Source: Polytrichum commune
Lineage: Eukaryota > Streptophyta > Polytrichopsida > Polytrichales > Polytrichaceae
Length of the DNA stretch: 64,000 bases
Assembly (NCBI GenBank): GCA_950295325.1
Contig: OX485804.1
Location: 51,696,429 to 51,760,428, forward strand
Direction: 5' to 3'
Shown here: in pieces, positions 45,560 to 57,400 of the stretch
How positions within the stretch are numbered: position 1 is the first letter of the stretch
How the letters are laid out: each line of letters starts with the position of its first letter
Program-made: the position numbers and the translations under genes
The notes under the pieces: model-generated
Told to the model about the DNA's origin: nothing
The model's input: only the letters and a program-made list of their open reading frames with translations
Databases searched by the model: none

Positions 45560-48460
45560 CAATTTAATCAGGCATATTGACTCTCCTTCTTGAATCCCTC
45601 AGCCAACTTCCTGATCTCATCATCAGTGTGTATGTTTGACAAATTTCATTTGACGTTTAACTTCAAATCCAAAGTGTTGTGTGACGTTTTCTAAAAAACA
45701 AAATTAATGTCAATTGTTATCTACATTTTCTTCTAAAATGTCACCTCAATGTCATATGCGTAGTAGTACGTGTCTTTTTAATTTCTAGCATGTCAATTGA
45801 CGTGTGGTTTTTCCTTCACAAGTCACACTACATGTCAACTTCTAAATTGTGTGTGTTAATTAATATGCATCTTTTTGTATGCAAATTTTTGCGTGCCAAA
45901 TGTCAAAAACTTGCAAAAACTTTGTCAAAAATACACACTGCTCATCTACTACAGTGTTAGTGTTGTTTGTTCCAAGTCTAACAAACTCTCGCTCATCAAT
46001 TCAACTTGAAATACCCATGGTTGTCTTCTAGTTGCCCACCTAGGATGCGGCTTTTCACCACCAATATGAACCTATATGCTAGGCTTGTGCACATGGTGTG
46101 TATGCTCTGTCGGCAATCCATACCGTTGCTATTTCATCAAGGACTAACTTTGACCACATTAGCTAGTTTGATGATTTGGGTATCAATCTATATGGTACCT
46201 AAACCATGTGTGTGTGTATGAAGTGGAGTTCACACAAAGCATATTGAATAGCTCATGAAAGTAGAGACCTCCAACAACTCGAACAACTACCCTAAGTGTT
46301 TTCATCCATGCAAATAACATTTCATCCATAATGTATGGATTTTGTCCATGAACAATTGAAAGCAATTGCATCTCATAAACAACTGCTTGAGTAGATGAGC
46401 ATCATGTTGCTATTGCAACAATATCTCGTCTTCTATTCTCCTCTCCTTAGTTATGTAGACTTTCATAATTGTACACATGGCCATCATAAAGTTCATCACC
46501 TTTAACTCAATTATATATTGAATAATCGTAGATGTATCACTTTCACCGATAGTACCATTTTTTTTGTTTTAGAATGTATTGGATAGCTTGGTGATGAAAT
46601 GTATGGCCCTTGTAGTATAGGTTGGAAGCAATCTCTTTGTAACTTGTACATTGTTCTAGAACAACGACTGATTCAAACTTGGTCATGCTCGAGCACTTAA
46701 AGGCCCTCTACCTCATGCATTGCTCCATTGCATTGGACTCTAGTGTTACAAGTATGCACCATGTGTCCAAACTACAAAATGATAGACCAATGATGCTTGA
46801 AGCAATGGATGTGACATAAAAATCTTATCATTATGCAAAGAGAGTTCTACACATTTGATCATGATGTTTGAACTTTCTTAGTGCCCATAGCAAGACAACA
46901 CATGTATGATATTGAACTTAGGGTTTGCCATGTCATGAGGGTTGCTTGCTATGATCTATATTAGCATGCTCATGTCCAATGAATGCATGGCATGTAAGTG
47001 AGAACTGAGACGATGAGTGCTACATGAATTGAATAATGTTGAGGCAATTGTGACAAACTATGGTGATGGTTCCATCCATGCGGTGGTTTTTCATCATTGA
47101 ATTACATTTGCAACAGGATGGTTTGTTGCTATTGCATGTGCAACATTCGGGTTGCTACACTAATTATTCCATTTACTTTGTGTGAAACTAAACCTTGAAA
47201 CACACATTATTTTGCCAAAGGTTCTCAAAACTAGTGAGGCATGAAATTTTTATTGAGTAATACTAAATTCATAAATGCATGCTCATTTACCATACAATTC
47301 CAAGAAAATTAATGTGTGCACTAACTTGGACCTACTTTGAAGCTTGAGGTCGCAACTATGAGAATCATTCTCGATGATGCAACAACAAGTTCAACACATT
47401 CAAGCGTATTGTTAAATGGTATGGTGACATTGCTACTCATCAAACTTGACAAATACAATGGTGAAAACACTTTCAAAACCCTATATTTTATGATGGCACT
47501 AATTCCATAGAATAAAGAAATTTAGTAACAACTTCACTAATTCCCCACACTAGTTCCCACGCACTATTAGCCAGCCCTCACTAAATGGGCTAATCAGCGC
47601 AGTAGTTACATAATGTGAAAGAGTGGGCAATATGTTTGTCAAAATGTACTTGTTACGATTCGCATGTCCACATGCACCAAAGCACATAATGGCCGTAAAG
47701 TTCACCGCCTCTCTCCAACACATAGGACAACTTAGGGGTAGATGGTACCACTGGTGAGAGTGGTACATCTACCACATGCCTAGATTTTATGACAGAGGTG
47801 AAGATCTTAAGGGGCACTGGGGCATCAGGCTCCAAAGTACCTAGTATCAGAACAATGAATAAAGAGCTTAACGATTATGGGTCTCCAAAACCTCTCAAGT
47901 TGGTACAAGCCCACAAAGTACCTTTAATTTACACCTGACTTAATTACTTTTCTGCAACTCAAAGAGGTACACTGGGTTTGAGGCTGGAGCACATCCCCAT
48001 TGAACTTTGAGTCCCAAGTGGACCTAGCTTGATGATAAGGCCCTCTGAACGTGGAGATGGTGGCAACCAGTAGGGGAGTTCCTGAAGCCTCTTTGCATGC
48101 CCCTCGACCGTCCAGTAATGCACAAAAGAAAGCAGAGCATTTAAGCAAGCAAGCCTGGGGGTTGGGGGGGAGAAATCATTCCGTGAAGATAAGATGGAAC
48201 CTGCAGTGGCGTTTAGAGCGAGCGAGCTGCAGGTGGGTCCAGCTGTGGATTGCTTCAAAGTGCCCTGCAACGGCCCAATGTGATGACAGGCAAGGCGGTA
48301 AGTACTTACCAGGAATCAGAGTGGATCCTAGTATAATAATACGTGGTTAACTATAATAATAGTAATACATATCAGCAAGCGGCTCCTAGCAGGATTGGTC
48401 GGGCGGCGGTTACTCAGAAACCGGTAGGACCTAGCTAACTCGCCCCTCCTGCGTGTGTGT
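45560..48460. other. Intergenic region between UBL-RING paralogues
   Basis: Mostly non-coding. On the minus strand, about 46.56-46.81 kb reads as one frame with a single stop ('TKFESVVVLEQC', 'SNLYYKGHTFHHQAIQ'), which may be a decayed coding relic of unknown type. A second, poorer copy of the 44.77-kb MITE family lies at about 47.16-47.55 kb. Confidence 0.35.
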
Positions 48461-48462
48461 AC

Positions 48463-48471
48463 TATATATTC
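48463..48471 (+). promoter_or_regulatory. Probable TATA box, second UBL-RING gene
   Basis: TATATATTC within ACTATATATTCAAACTC, about 30 bp before a CT-rich leader. The nine-base core is identical to the one before the paralogue. Confidence 0.5.
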
Positions 48472-48785
48472 AAACTCTTATGCACGTCTTTACCTTCTTT
48501 GCCTTGCAGCTGATCTAAGTCTGTGAACTTAGCCTTCGAGTCCACTCTTCGCTATTGTGAATCTGTTCAGTGCTAGCTGTGTTGATGCTTCTGTTGAGCT
48601 GGGGTTGATCTGGAGAGATCAGTGTTAACCTTCCCTTGATCCGACCCCATCTTGTAGCCGGCTAGCTCGAAACTTGCTGCTTTTGTGTCGGGAAGGTGTT
48701 TATGAGGCCAGTGCCGGTGCCCCACTGATCTCAGATTATAGATTTTCACTCCTGGGCGTGTCCTCTGCCTTAGAGTTGAGAGAGG

Positions 48786-49215
48786 TTACAGTCGATTGGA
48801 GCTTGGTGATCTGCAACTAGAGCGAGATACCTTAATCTCTAGTTTGAGCCTCTCAAGTCCAACAGTTTTATTTCAACGTAAGTATTCAATGATCCCAGCC
48901 TTATTATTGATTTGCTGAGAGAACCACTGCATTATTGCTTGTATAGACTACCTGGATGGCAGCGCCTTACCCTACCCTCAGATAATCTATATCTGTATAC
49001 TCCTTTTTGCATTAAATTCAACGTATAGGGTAGTCGATCGGAGCCTGGTCTGAAACTAGAGCAAAATACTCTAGTCTCCAGTTAGAGCCTCTCAACTCCG
49101 AAACTTTTATATAGATCACTATAACCACTGAATATTGAATTCTTGAACCCTATTAGTCATCTGCTTAGAAAACCATCTGCATACCAGTTGCTTGTGCCAA
49201 CCTGGGTGCACTGAC
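48786..49215 (+). repeat. Tandemly duplicated leader exon edge of the second UBL-RING gene
   Basis: Copy A (48786-about 48990) and copy B (about 49028-49215) share 'AGTCGAT.GGAGC.TGGT', 'AACTAGAGC.A.ATAC', 'GAGCCTCTCAA.TCC', 'GC.TAGA.AACCA' and 'GC.TTGTG'. Copy A holds the likely leader splice donor AACGTAAGT at 48878; copy B has lost it (ATAGATCAC). The predicted leader intron is 48878-49326, so copy B lies within it. Confidence 0.7.
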
Positions 49216-49359
49216 TTTTATATATTCATCTGAGGTTTTGATGTAGTAGTTTCTGCTGGTTTTAGATACTAAGAATGAAGAATTAGGCTAATGATTAATA
49301 TTGATGGGACGTGGTGCTGTGTGCAGGCCTGAATATAAATTAGCAGCAGTGTCATCAAG

Positions 49360-50616
49360 ATGACAGGGATCTGCATGAGCCTCCGAATGACGCATATTCA
49401 TCGCAAGCGCTTCAAAGGTTTCCTGGACGTCGCCTACAAGAGCACGGACACCATAGCCCAGCTCAAGACACGCATCGCAACAATGACAGGGCTCCGCGTC
49501 TCCCACATTTCCTACCACGGCCTTTATTTAAGCAAGAGCACACGGCTTGCGCATCTGGTTCCCGACTTCAGCCCAACCGATCATGATCATCACGACCAAA
49601 TTAGCCCTCCTCGGTTCGCGGTCCACACTAAAATCCTGGCAGGCAAGGAGCTTCTGGTGCGAACACTGACTGGAAAGATGCATGTCGTCTTCCTCCCCAT
49701 CACCAGCACCGTCCGGGAGTTGAAGGAGGAGATTCGAGACCTGGAGGACACAATAAACCTGGAAAGTCTCAGGCTGCTCTTCACAGGCAAAGTGTTGGAA
49801 GACGAGAAAAGGTTAATGGACTACAACATAGGGCAGAACAGTATGATCGACCAAGCTGAGCCGCCCCCCGCCAGTTGCATGATCAAATCACGCTGCAATT
49901 CAGCTTCCGGCTATGGCTACGTCATTGAGAACATCAACCGGGAGAATTTGCTGGAGCCTGGAGAGCAGGTTGAGTTTCGGGAGTTTGGACCCGCCTGGCG
50001 AGTTGCTTCCGCAGGCTTGAATGTGGAGGGCGTCTGCCAAAATTCGGCGTGTGTGGGGTTCGACAAGATGGTGATTTGCAACATGGGTTATGTGCCATTC
50101 AATTTTGGAGAAATGGAAGGGCATTGCCCCATGTGTGGGCAAGGTGTGGAAGCCATCAGCTGTGGATTCACATCTTGTCAGTGGATGTACGAGGGGCGGA
50201 TCAAAGTGCCGGCTACTCATCATGCTCATGTAGCAGATCAGCAGATTAATTGCATGCAGAGCAGGCCAGTACAAGACATCAGCAGTTCATGGATGGAAGC
50301 GGGCAACCAGTATGAGTTGTTCCACTTGCAAGAGGAGGATGACGATGCCATCCTAACCCAGTGGGAGAATCTCATTGTCACTGCCAAGAAATTGAGACCC
50401 GTTGCGGCCCACAAGCTCAACCGGGTGTCCAGGCCGGGCGCTGAATGTTCCATCTGTTATGATGAGTTTCACCTCAACACGGCAGCCAAGGCCGCTCACT
50501 TCTATGCTGGCGCTGCAGCGGCCGAGTGTGGACACACTTTCCACCTTGAGTGTGTTACCTTGTGGAAGGCGAGTGGGGGTACCTCGTGCCCCATGTGCCG
50601 AGACTCCATCGTTTGA
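49360..50616 (+). CDS. UBL-UBL-Cys-rich-RING protein, copy 2 (probable E3 ligase)
   Basis: A single coding exon, 418 aa, paralogous to the gene 5.9 kb upstream. Order: first ubiquitin-like domain at about 8-68; second at about 96-168 (VRTLTGK, LKEEIRDLEDT, RLLFTGKVLEDEKRL); cysteine-rich domain at about 212-280 (WRVASAGLNVEGVCQNSAC, VICN, CPMC, CGFTSCQWMYEGR); RING-H2 at 363-413 (CSIC, ECGHTFHLEC, CPMC). All eight RING ligands are present. Differences from copy 1: an acidic/His-rich insert at about 71-80, about 13 extra residues near 170-182, and an insert at about 284-302. Neither UBL has a terminal Gly-Gly. The ATG follows a leader intron (GTAAGT 48878 to GTGCAG 49326). It probably arose by tandem duplication including the promoter and leader intron. 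Confidence 0.9.
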   Translation: MTGICMSLRMTHIHRKRFKGFLDVAYKSTDTIAQLKTRIATMTGLRVSHISYHGLYLSKSTRLAHLVPDFSPTDHDHHDQISPPRFAVHTKILAGKELLVRTLTGKMHVVFLPITSTVRELKEEIRDLEDTINLESLRLLFTGKVLEDEKRLMDYNIGQNSMIDQAEPPPASCMIKSRCNSASGYGYVIENINRENLLEPGEQVEFREFGPAWRVASAGLNVEGVCQNSACVGFDKMVICNMGYVPFNFGEMEGHCPMCGQGVEAISCGFTSCQWMYEGRIKVPATHHAHVADQQINCMQSRPVQDISSSWMEAGNQYELFHLQEEDDDAILTQWENLIVTAKKLRPVAAHKLNRVSRPGAECSICYDEFHLNTAAKAAHFYAGAAAAECGHTFHLECVTLWKASGGTSCPMCRDSIV

Positions 50617-50695
50617 TCATCTCCATCTTCGGTAGCTACTGCTGGCCTGCACAAAATCAGTGCATCATCTACAATTTTGAACAAAACTATCTATG

Positions 50696-51100
50696 TACTG
50701 GGGGATGCAATGTTGCATGGGGTTCTCTGAAGTAGCCTGCTGCTTCAGGGAGGAGAGATTATTAGAGCTTTGAATCGCCAAGACGAACAAAAATACTTAC
50801 TACGGGATGCATGGGGTTGTCCGAAGTAGCCTACTTCCGAGAGAAAATATCAGAGCTTTGAATCGCCAAGTTGAACAAAACTACGTACTAGGGGATGCAT
50901 GCATCATCCGTTCCTCCGAAGCCTTCAGGAGAAAAAGCTTTTGAGGTGACACCAAGTTGAACAAAGGTACTGGGGGATATTGCATGGGTTTGTCGACAGA
51001 AGCCTGCTTCTTGAAGAAGAAAAGCTTTGAATCACCAATTTGGAGAAGAACTGGGGGATGCATGAGGGTTCTGGACCGAACCCTGCTTCAGGAAACAAAT
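50696..51100 (+). repeat. Five diverged ~81-105-bp units downstream of copy 2
   Basis: Units start near 50696, 50801, 50886, 50968 and 51049. Each reads roughly 'ACTGGGGGATGCATGGGGTT', then 'GAAG...CCTGCTTC', then 'AGAGCTTTGAATCGCCAAG' and 'TTGAACAAA'. They begin about 80 bp after the stop codon and so are probably transcribed in the 3' untranslated region. A further trace ('GGATGCATGGGTTCTGCATC') lies at about 51308. Confidence 0.8.
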
Positions 51101-51109
51101 TTGTTCAGG

Positions 51110-54100
51110 AAGCTCAGACCATGATGACCACAGGCATGTGTACATTATGAGTGTTATCGAACCTACGCCTAAGGGGAGGAGTCACCTGTTGTACAAATTA
51201 GGCTTCAAACTTCCTCCCCCTACAAACCAACGTCAAACTGGAGTACCATAGGTCCAACACCCGAGATCACAGTATGCAAACTTGAATTTTCCGGGTTAAT
51301 TCAAAGTGGATGCATGGGTTCTGCATCGCCGAACCAATATTCTAGTCTGCTGACCATTAAGCTGGACAGCCGCGACTTCCATAGTGCAGTTATATCGAAT
51401 AATCGATGGGGACTAATTAACTACTGGCTTTTCTACCTATCGATGCTGCTAAGACGACATAATCTTAGGGATTATTGGCTGATTTATCCATTTTCATCAT
51501 GGTGAGCCGGCAATGTGAAATACTTACTTTAGTTCAATTCCTCGAAAATGAACAGGACCTAGCAGGAGCTAGGTGATTCTGCAATCGAAAGCTACTGACC
51601 ATGTATTTCACATTGGTAAATGTTGTAAACTAATATCCTCTATATTTGCAAAGATGGCAACTTTCTACATTTTCATGGCACGATCTGTATCTGATGTTCT
51701 TGTGGGGCCATGTGCACTTTTTATATTCAGAACAAAGGCTTTACTTGAAATGGAGAATGTTGTTTTAGGGATCCGTACTCCATTAACGAGATTCATAAGT
51801 TTTGCATCACCTACATGCAACTAATCTTCCGTATTTCGCTTGATGTCGAGATAGCCTTTCTGTTGTACCTCCAAAAGCATTACACTTCAAAGGGTCCATC
51901 ATCGGTGCCTCAGCGCAACACAGACCGCAGTCCGTTCTTTTGGGAGCTCTTTTGGCATAATCAGTTATTGAAGGCAGTCTTAGTGAAATTAAAATGAACT
52001 GAAATGAAATTGATTTTAAAGTCCGAGAAGCCAAAAAGGCTAGTGGGACCGAAGCACAACAGGATGGCTTCAAACTAGCTACACTAAATATGAGATTTAG
52101 TGTCATATGGTGTTGTATGTCACTATGGTAATTTTTTGGATGACACTTCTTATGTGAACAAGTACTGTCAATGGATGATGGATGAGTTCATTCATTGGCC
52201 AAACCCCTATCTTTCTCTTGTCACCAACTTGTGATGAAATATTGTCATGAATGATTAAAATTTCGATGAGAAACCACTTTGTGAGTGACAGTAATTGCAA
52301 CACTGTAAATATATAATCCCCCCCAAAAATAAATTTACAAGGAATGACAAATAATGTTGGGTTAACATTTAGTGTTGGTGACACTACACCGTGGTTGACA
52401 ATTAGTATTGAGCAAGATAACTACATTAAATTGGTAGAATTGGTAACATTAAATATCATATTTAGTGTAACTATGTGGAGTGGTGGAGTGCGGTAGACTT
52501 AAGTTTGTGAGATAGAGATTAATGTCAACTTGATGGTCCAATTGAAAGAAAGATTTGAGGCTCCCTCGGACTACTTTTTTAAATAATGAGGGAAACTTAC
52601 CTCTAATGGGGTTATATAGGGGACATTCCAACACAAAACTAATGTGCCTCATTTTCAACTGCATTATAGGAGCAAAAGTGGTAGCTTAGTATCTCTAAAG
52701 CTAGGGATAGTCGTCCATCGTCTAGTTTCAATGGCAAGTCTATGGTTCAAGGTGTGGTAAACAACAATGATCTTAGTGTACATGATTAATCTTTAAGGAG
52801 CTATGTTAGTAAAAAAATAAACATGGCATGACGCATAACATGACTCAATGTTCAACTCACGTTTTGTAAGCCCTCATAATGTAACAATCAGATGCTTGAA
52901 AAGTTGCATAGGGAGACTCAAATTTCGACTGAGCTTCCATCATCCCACTGTTATATTATGAGGGCCCACATCACAGAGTAATATTATACAAAAAAAAACC
53001 ACTGATGTGTAATTTCATGTGAACAATGGGTCCCACTTTTTCTCGATTTGATGAATCATATATGTTTATATTCTTGGATGCACGCATGGTCAAGTAAACA
53101 ACTCCATTACCCTGCATTGGTTTAACTAAAAGTGATTCAAAATTATATACTAACTTTGAATTTTATGAAGGAATAATTGATAAACATTTGAAAAGCACAT
53201 GAATTCATACCGGCTTGGCACAATTTGTTCTTTTTAAATCTAGCCTTGGAGGAGACAATGAATTTGGACTTTGAAATAATTCCCGTATGAAAATGTTTAT
53301 TTAATCACCCGAAAAGAGATAAATTAAGAGCTTGTTATGCTGGAACTTAGCGTGGACAAGCTGCAATGGCATTTGTAGGAGTATTTGCACCAGAGTGTTT
53401 GGGGACCCCTCGAGAGCTGGTATAAGGTTTAGATGCACACTATTCTTGTCAGTCTATGATGTGACAAAGGCATGATAAGGGCAGACCTGCTCTCATGTAC
53501 TTACCCGTAAGGACGATGATCTGCGTCCTGAGCCTTTTGGGGCTATATGTACGCGTTGACCACCAGCAAGTGTTTGTAATTGGAAGCGGGACCTATCCCG
53601 GGTTCAGACTCAAGGATGATTTGAGCACAACATGAGCCATTTACAGGTTTCATTACAACACCACGAAATCTTGTAAGTTGACTTGAATGCTAGAACTGAT
53701 GGATGCAAAACTTCCAAGTAGATTCCTTCAAACTGCTTATGGATATGCTTGACATGAACCAATTTGTTGTGTTGATTGGGGATTGCATAAAGCACATTTT
53801 GTTGTATCGTAAGTTGTTAGTTGTTATTGTTAATCTGTTGTATCAAATATACAAGTTAGTAACCTTTCCCATATTCAAGCATCTACCTCTCAATTTGTTG
53901 GTCAGAAGATTGCTTCACCCTACACATAGTTCGCCTCAGCTTGGAAAACCACTTGTCTGGAATGGCACCCTAGGATGTAGACTTAATGCAAATCCTGGTC
54001 ATGCCATTTCTCAGGTTTTATCCGTGTTTCAAAATTGATCACAAATGAGATGAAACTCTGCATTTAATGTGAAAACAAATTTGAACATGATCAGGAGTCC

Positions 54101-54420
54101 TCGATATACACGTCTCATCACCAACAAGCAGCATTCAATTGCCATGACATAAAGAGTTTAATCTTCGTCTGCTAAGAGTTACACCTCTCAATGACTTCCA
54201 AATTGCATACTACATCAGTGCAAGCATGCGTGGTGAGGATTTCAGACACCTTGGGATTAATGTACCCTACTCAAGAATACATTGTTTGTAACTGACATAA
54301 CCCAGGAATAATATGAGACTTGAACATTGATCCACTCGATTCATCTTCCACTCTCGACATAGTTTACCATTTGTGATTCCACTCGCAAATTCATCAGGTT
54401 ACAGAAATGATTAAAATTTC
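51110..54420. other. Intergenic region, convergent between UBL-RING and DRB genes
   Basis: No gene recognised apart from the MITE at 52080-52469. Short open frames (51.8 kb, 53.6-54.0 kb) show no domain. Confidence 0.4.
52080..52469. mobile_element. MITE with TACACTAAATAT ends, 390 bp
   Basis: TACACTAAATATGAGATTTA (then GTG) at the left pairs with the reverse complement at the right end (TACACTAAATATGATATTTA). It shares its first 12 bases with the element at 44768-45089. The target-site duplication is not evident. The interior has no coding capacity. Confidence 0.65.
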
Positions 54421-57400
54421 TTATTGAAACCCTCCTGAAGTGAGATCTGCCGTAACTTGCGAAGAAATTGTGGCCGCCTCACTCTGGCCTGTAACTCCTA
54501 AGACTGAAAGCATCATCTCTGAATTCTCCTGTGCATTAGGCTCACATGATTCTCTTGGAAATATGGTACTGAAAGTCATATGCTCCCTTGCTTGAAGACT
54601 TGGACAAACCAAATTAGCACCCGCCATTGATCCAACACTTCCTGGTATGTTTGTAATTACAGCAGTTGTTTGAGCCTGAGGTGGTAACTTTGGCATTACC
54701 ACACCCCGAATAATATTATTGCCTCCAATTACTTGCTCATTCAGATTATTAGAAGCAACCATGGGATTGATCTGTTGCAAGGGAGGTGGCAAAAGGCCTT
54801 CTTTAGGCGCTTGGGCAATTTCTGGTACTGGGCCTTGCAGGACTAGGGGAGCTCCAGGAGGTCTGCCTACAGATAGCTTTATCCGAGAGCCAACTGGTAC
54901 TTCATCAACCGCCAGGGGCGGTCCCCTTTTCCTCTTCTTCCTTTTTGGGTGATTCTTGACAAACTTAGTAATCTGCACCCAATCAGCAAGTGTTAACGAA
55001 TTTAAAGGGTAGCTGTGCTAAACCGTCACTGCAAGCACCAACTGTAGCTAATATTATTAAATTGAAAAAACTTTAAATGATTTTCGTGAGCAAGCGATGG
55101 TTATTTCAAGGCACTACCGTATGCCTTATTTGAATTATGTGTAGATACAAAACTTATAGGGGTCCAGAATGTTATTGGTAGAGGACCCAAAACGATCACA
55201 AGAGCATGATATTAAGATGGTGAACGTCCTGAAAATCAATATGTACTTATTTTGCAGGTTCAGGGTGTTAGTTTTGGGTGGGGTAATGATTTTAGCATGC
55301 TCTACCTTAGAAATGAAACTCAGCTTGTCGTTGCAATTGGAATTGGAGAGTAGGGACTGGAATTGGGAGGTCTGGGAAATGAAAGAAACCAAAACTCTTG
55401 TTTGTCTTAGGGCCGGTTTACACTACGGTGGAGAAGGCCTCCGGTCGGTCAAGAATGCTTGGCCAAGACATGGTTATATGAGGCAAATGGTGGATGTGCC
55501 GGAGAAGAATTAAAGGCAATAAAATATTTTTATTGAGTTGGGCTTCTCCGGCCTCTTGAGGCCGGACAAGAAACTTGTCCTCCGGAGAAGCCCAACTCCA
55601 AAAAGTGCCGCCATGTAAGCGGCCATGTCATTTTATCATCCATGAGAAAAGTTCACCACCCATTGTTTTCTTCACCTAGTGTAAACACCCACCGGTCAAG
55701 AGTTGCATTTTCGACCAATCACAATTGAGAAATGCCCTTTTTTTCATGACTGGTGGACTTCTCCACCGTAGTGTAAACCGGCCCTTAGATCCAGACAATT
55801 AGATGAGACCAATAACAAGTTCCTCATGGTAACATTTGGTCCTCAAATATTGTCATGTTATATGGGTCCATATATGATTGATATAAGAGTTTATGTGATC
55901 TTCTGAAATAAGGTTATAAAAGGTACCCTAGATCTTAATTGAGTAGCAGGAATTCAGAGACAGAAAATAATATATAAATAATATGAAATCCAACTACTCA
56001 CCTGGCCCGATTGAGGAGCTTGTGGAAAGAGGTCAACAACAGGCAACCCTCCAGCTCCTGAACATAAGGAATACAAGCCACATCTAACAAGATATAATAG
56101 CAGAATGTAAGACAACATCAAATTAAACTCTCTCAACCCTCTCTAATCACCCAATTCAAATCAGTACAATTTCATTGGAAGCACGAGTAGGTCATCTGTG
56201 AGGTTCGATTAATATGTCCCAGCATACATACCATTGAATCCAAATGCTAAATTGAAGGAGGGGTCATGGAGGAGGCCGTGTGTTGAAAAAGAAGTTTGAA
56301 TGGCACCAACCTTGACAACAGCTGACTGGTAGAAGAAGTAAAAGGCTACACATGTACACTTCATTGAACTTACTTCAATATAACAGTCAGCCTCTCGTAA
56401 ACATCTCCGAATTCCTTTCAGAAATATTCAGGAGAAGGCTACAGTAATGACCTTCAGACATATTTAGTCTTGTTATTTACCAGATTGGTTTGCCTGAATC
56501 GCGAGAAGAGCGGTTCGAGCCGCATTTATTTCTGCTTCTTTCTTGTTTTTTGCCCCGCCTCCGCTGTAGTTAACCCCGGCAATCTCCACAGTGGAAGTAA
56601 ATATAGGTGCATGTTCCCCTCCTTGCCGCATGATTTTGTAGTCAGGCAAAGGATATCCATTCTTCTGTGCAAATTCTTGCAGCAGGTTTTTGCATAGACC
56701 TGACTCATGCTGCACCACATCTACCATGAAGTGGACTTAGTTACTGCACAAACAGCCACAACTGTGACAAATCATGGATTCAAAACCAAACAACTATAAC
56801 GTCCAGAATCAGTGTTGCACATCTATATGTTAAGCTCCTCGTTTGATTTCATGGATGGGAGAGAGTGATTGGATAATTATCTAGTTTTCCCCAACTATTC
56901 CCTTCCTCCAATACTCCCCCTTGATGTTTTACAAACTAGGTAATGGATGTGAGGAGCCCCACCATGGGCTTTAGCAGGCACTTGGCCTACCAAGCTGCAG
57001 TAACGGCAAGGTAGATATATGATGTCAACTACAACCAATGGTAGGGTGACACATGTTCATTACCAGACAAGTCAACAACATCCCCTAGTATGACCACCAT
57101 GGACTAGGGGCAAACATTAAACACCCCCCTACGAACTTTGGGGGGTGTCAGATCCGAGCGGGGGAGCCCTCCCGAGAAATCTTTGAACCCAACCGAAAAC
57201 TATTGCCTACCCCGCCCAACTTCGAAAAAAATATTGTCCTTGTATTCTTGAAGGCAGCTTGACTACAAATCCCATACAGAGTGCACTTCACCTTCGAGGC
57301 CCAAAATCTAATATATATATAGATGTGTTCACTTTCATTGAGTAAATAAGCAATTGATTGGAATTTCATTATCAAAGTGAAACCGTCACTAAAATATGTA

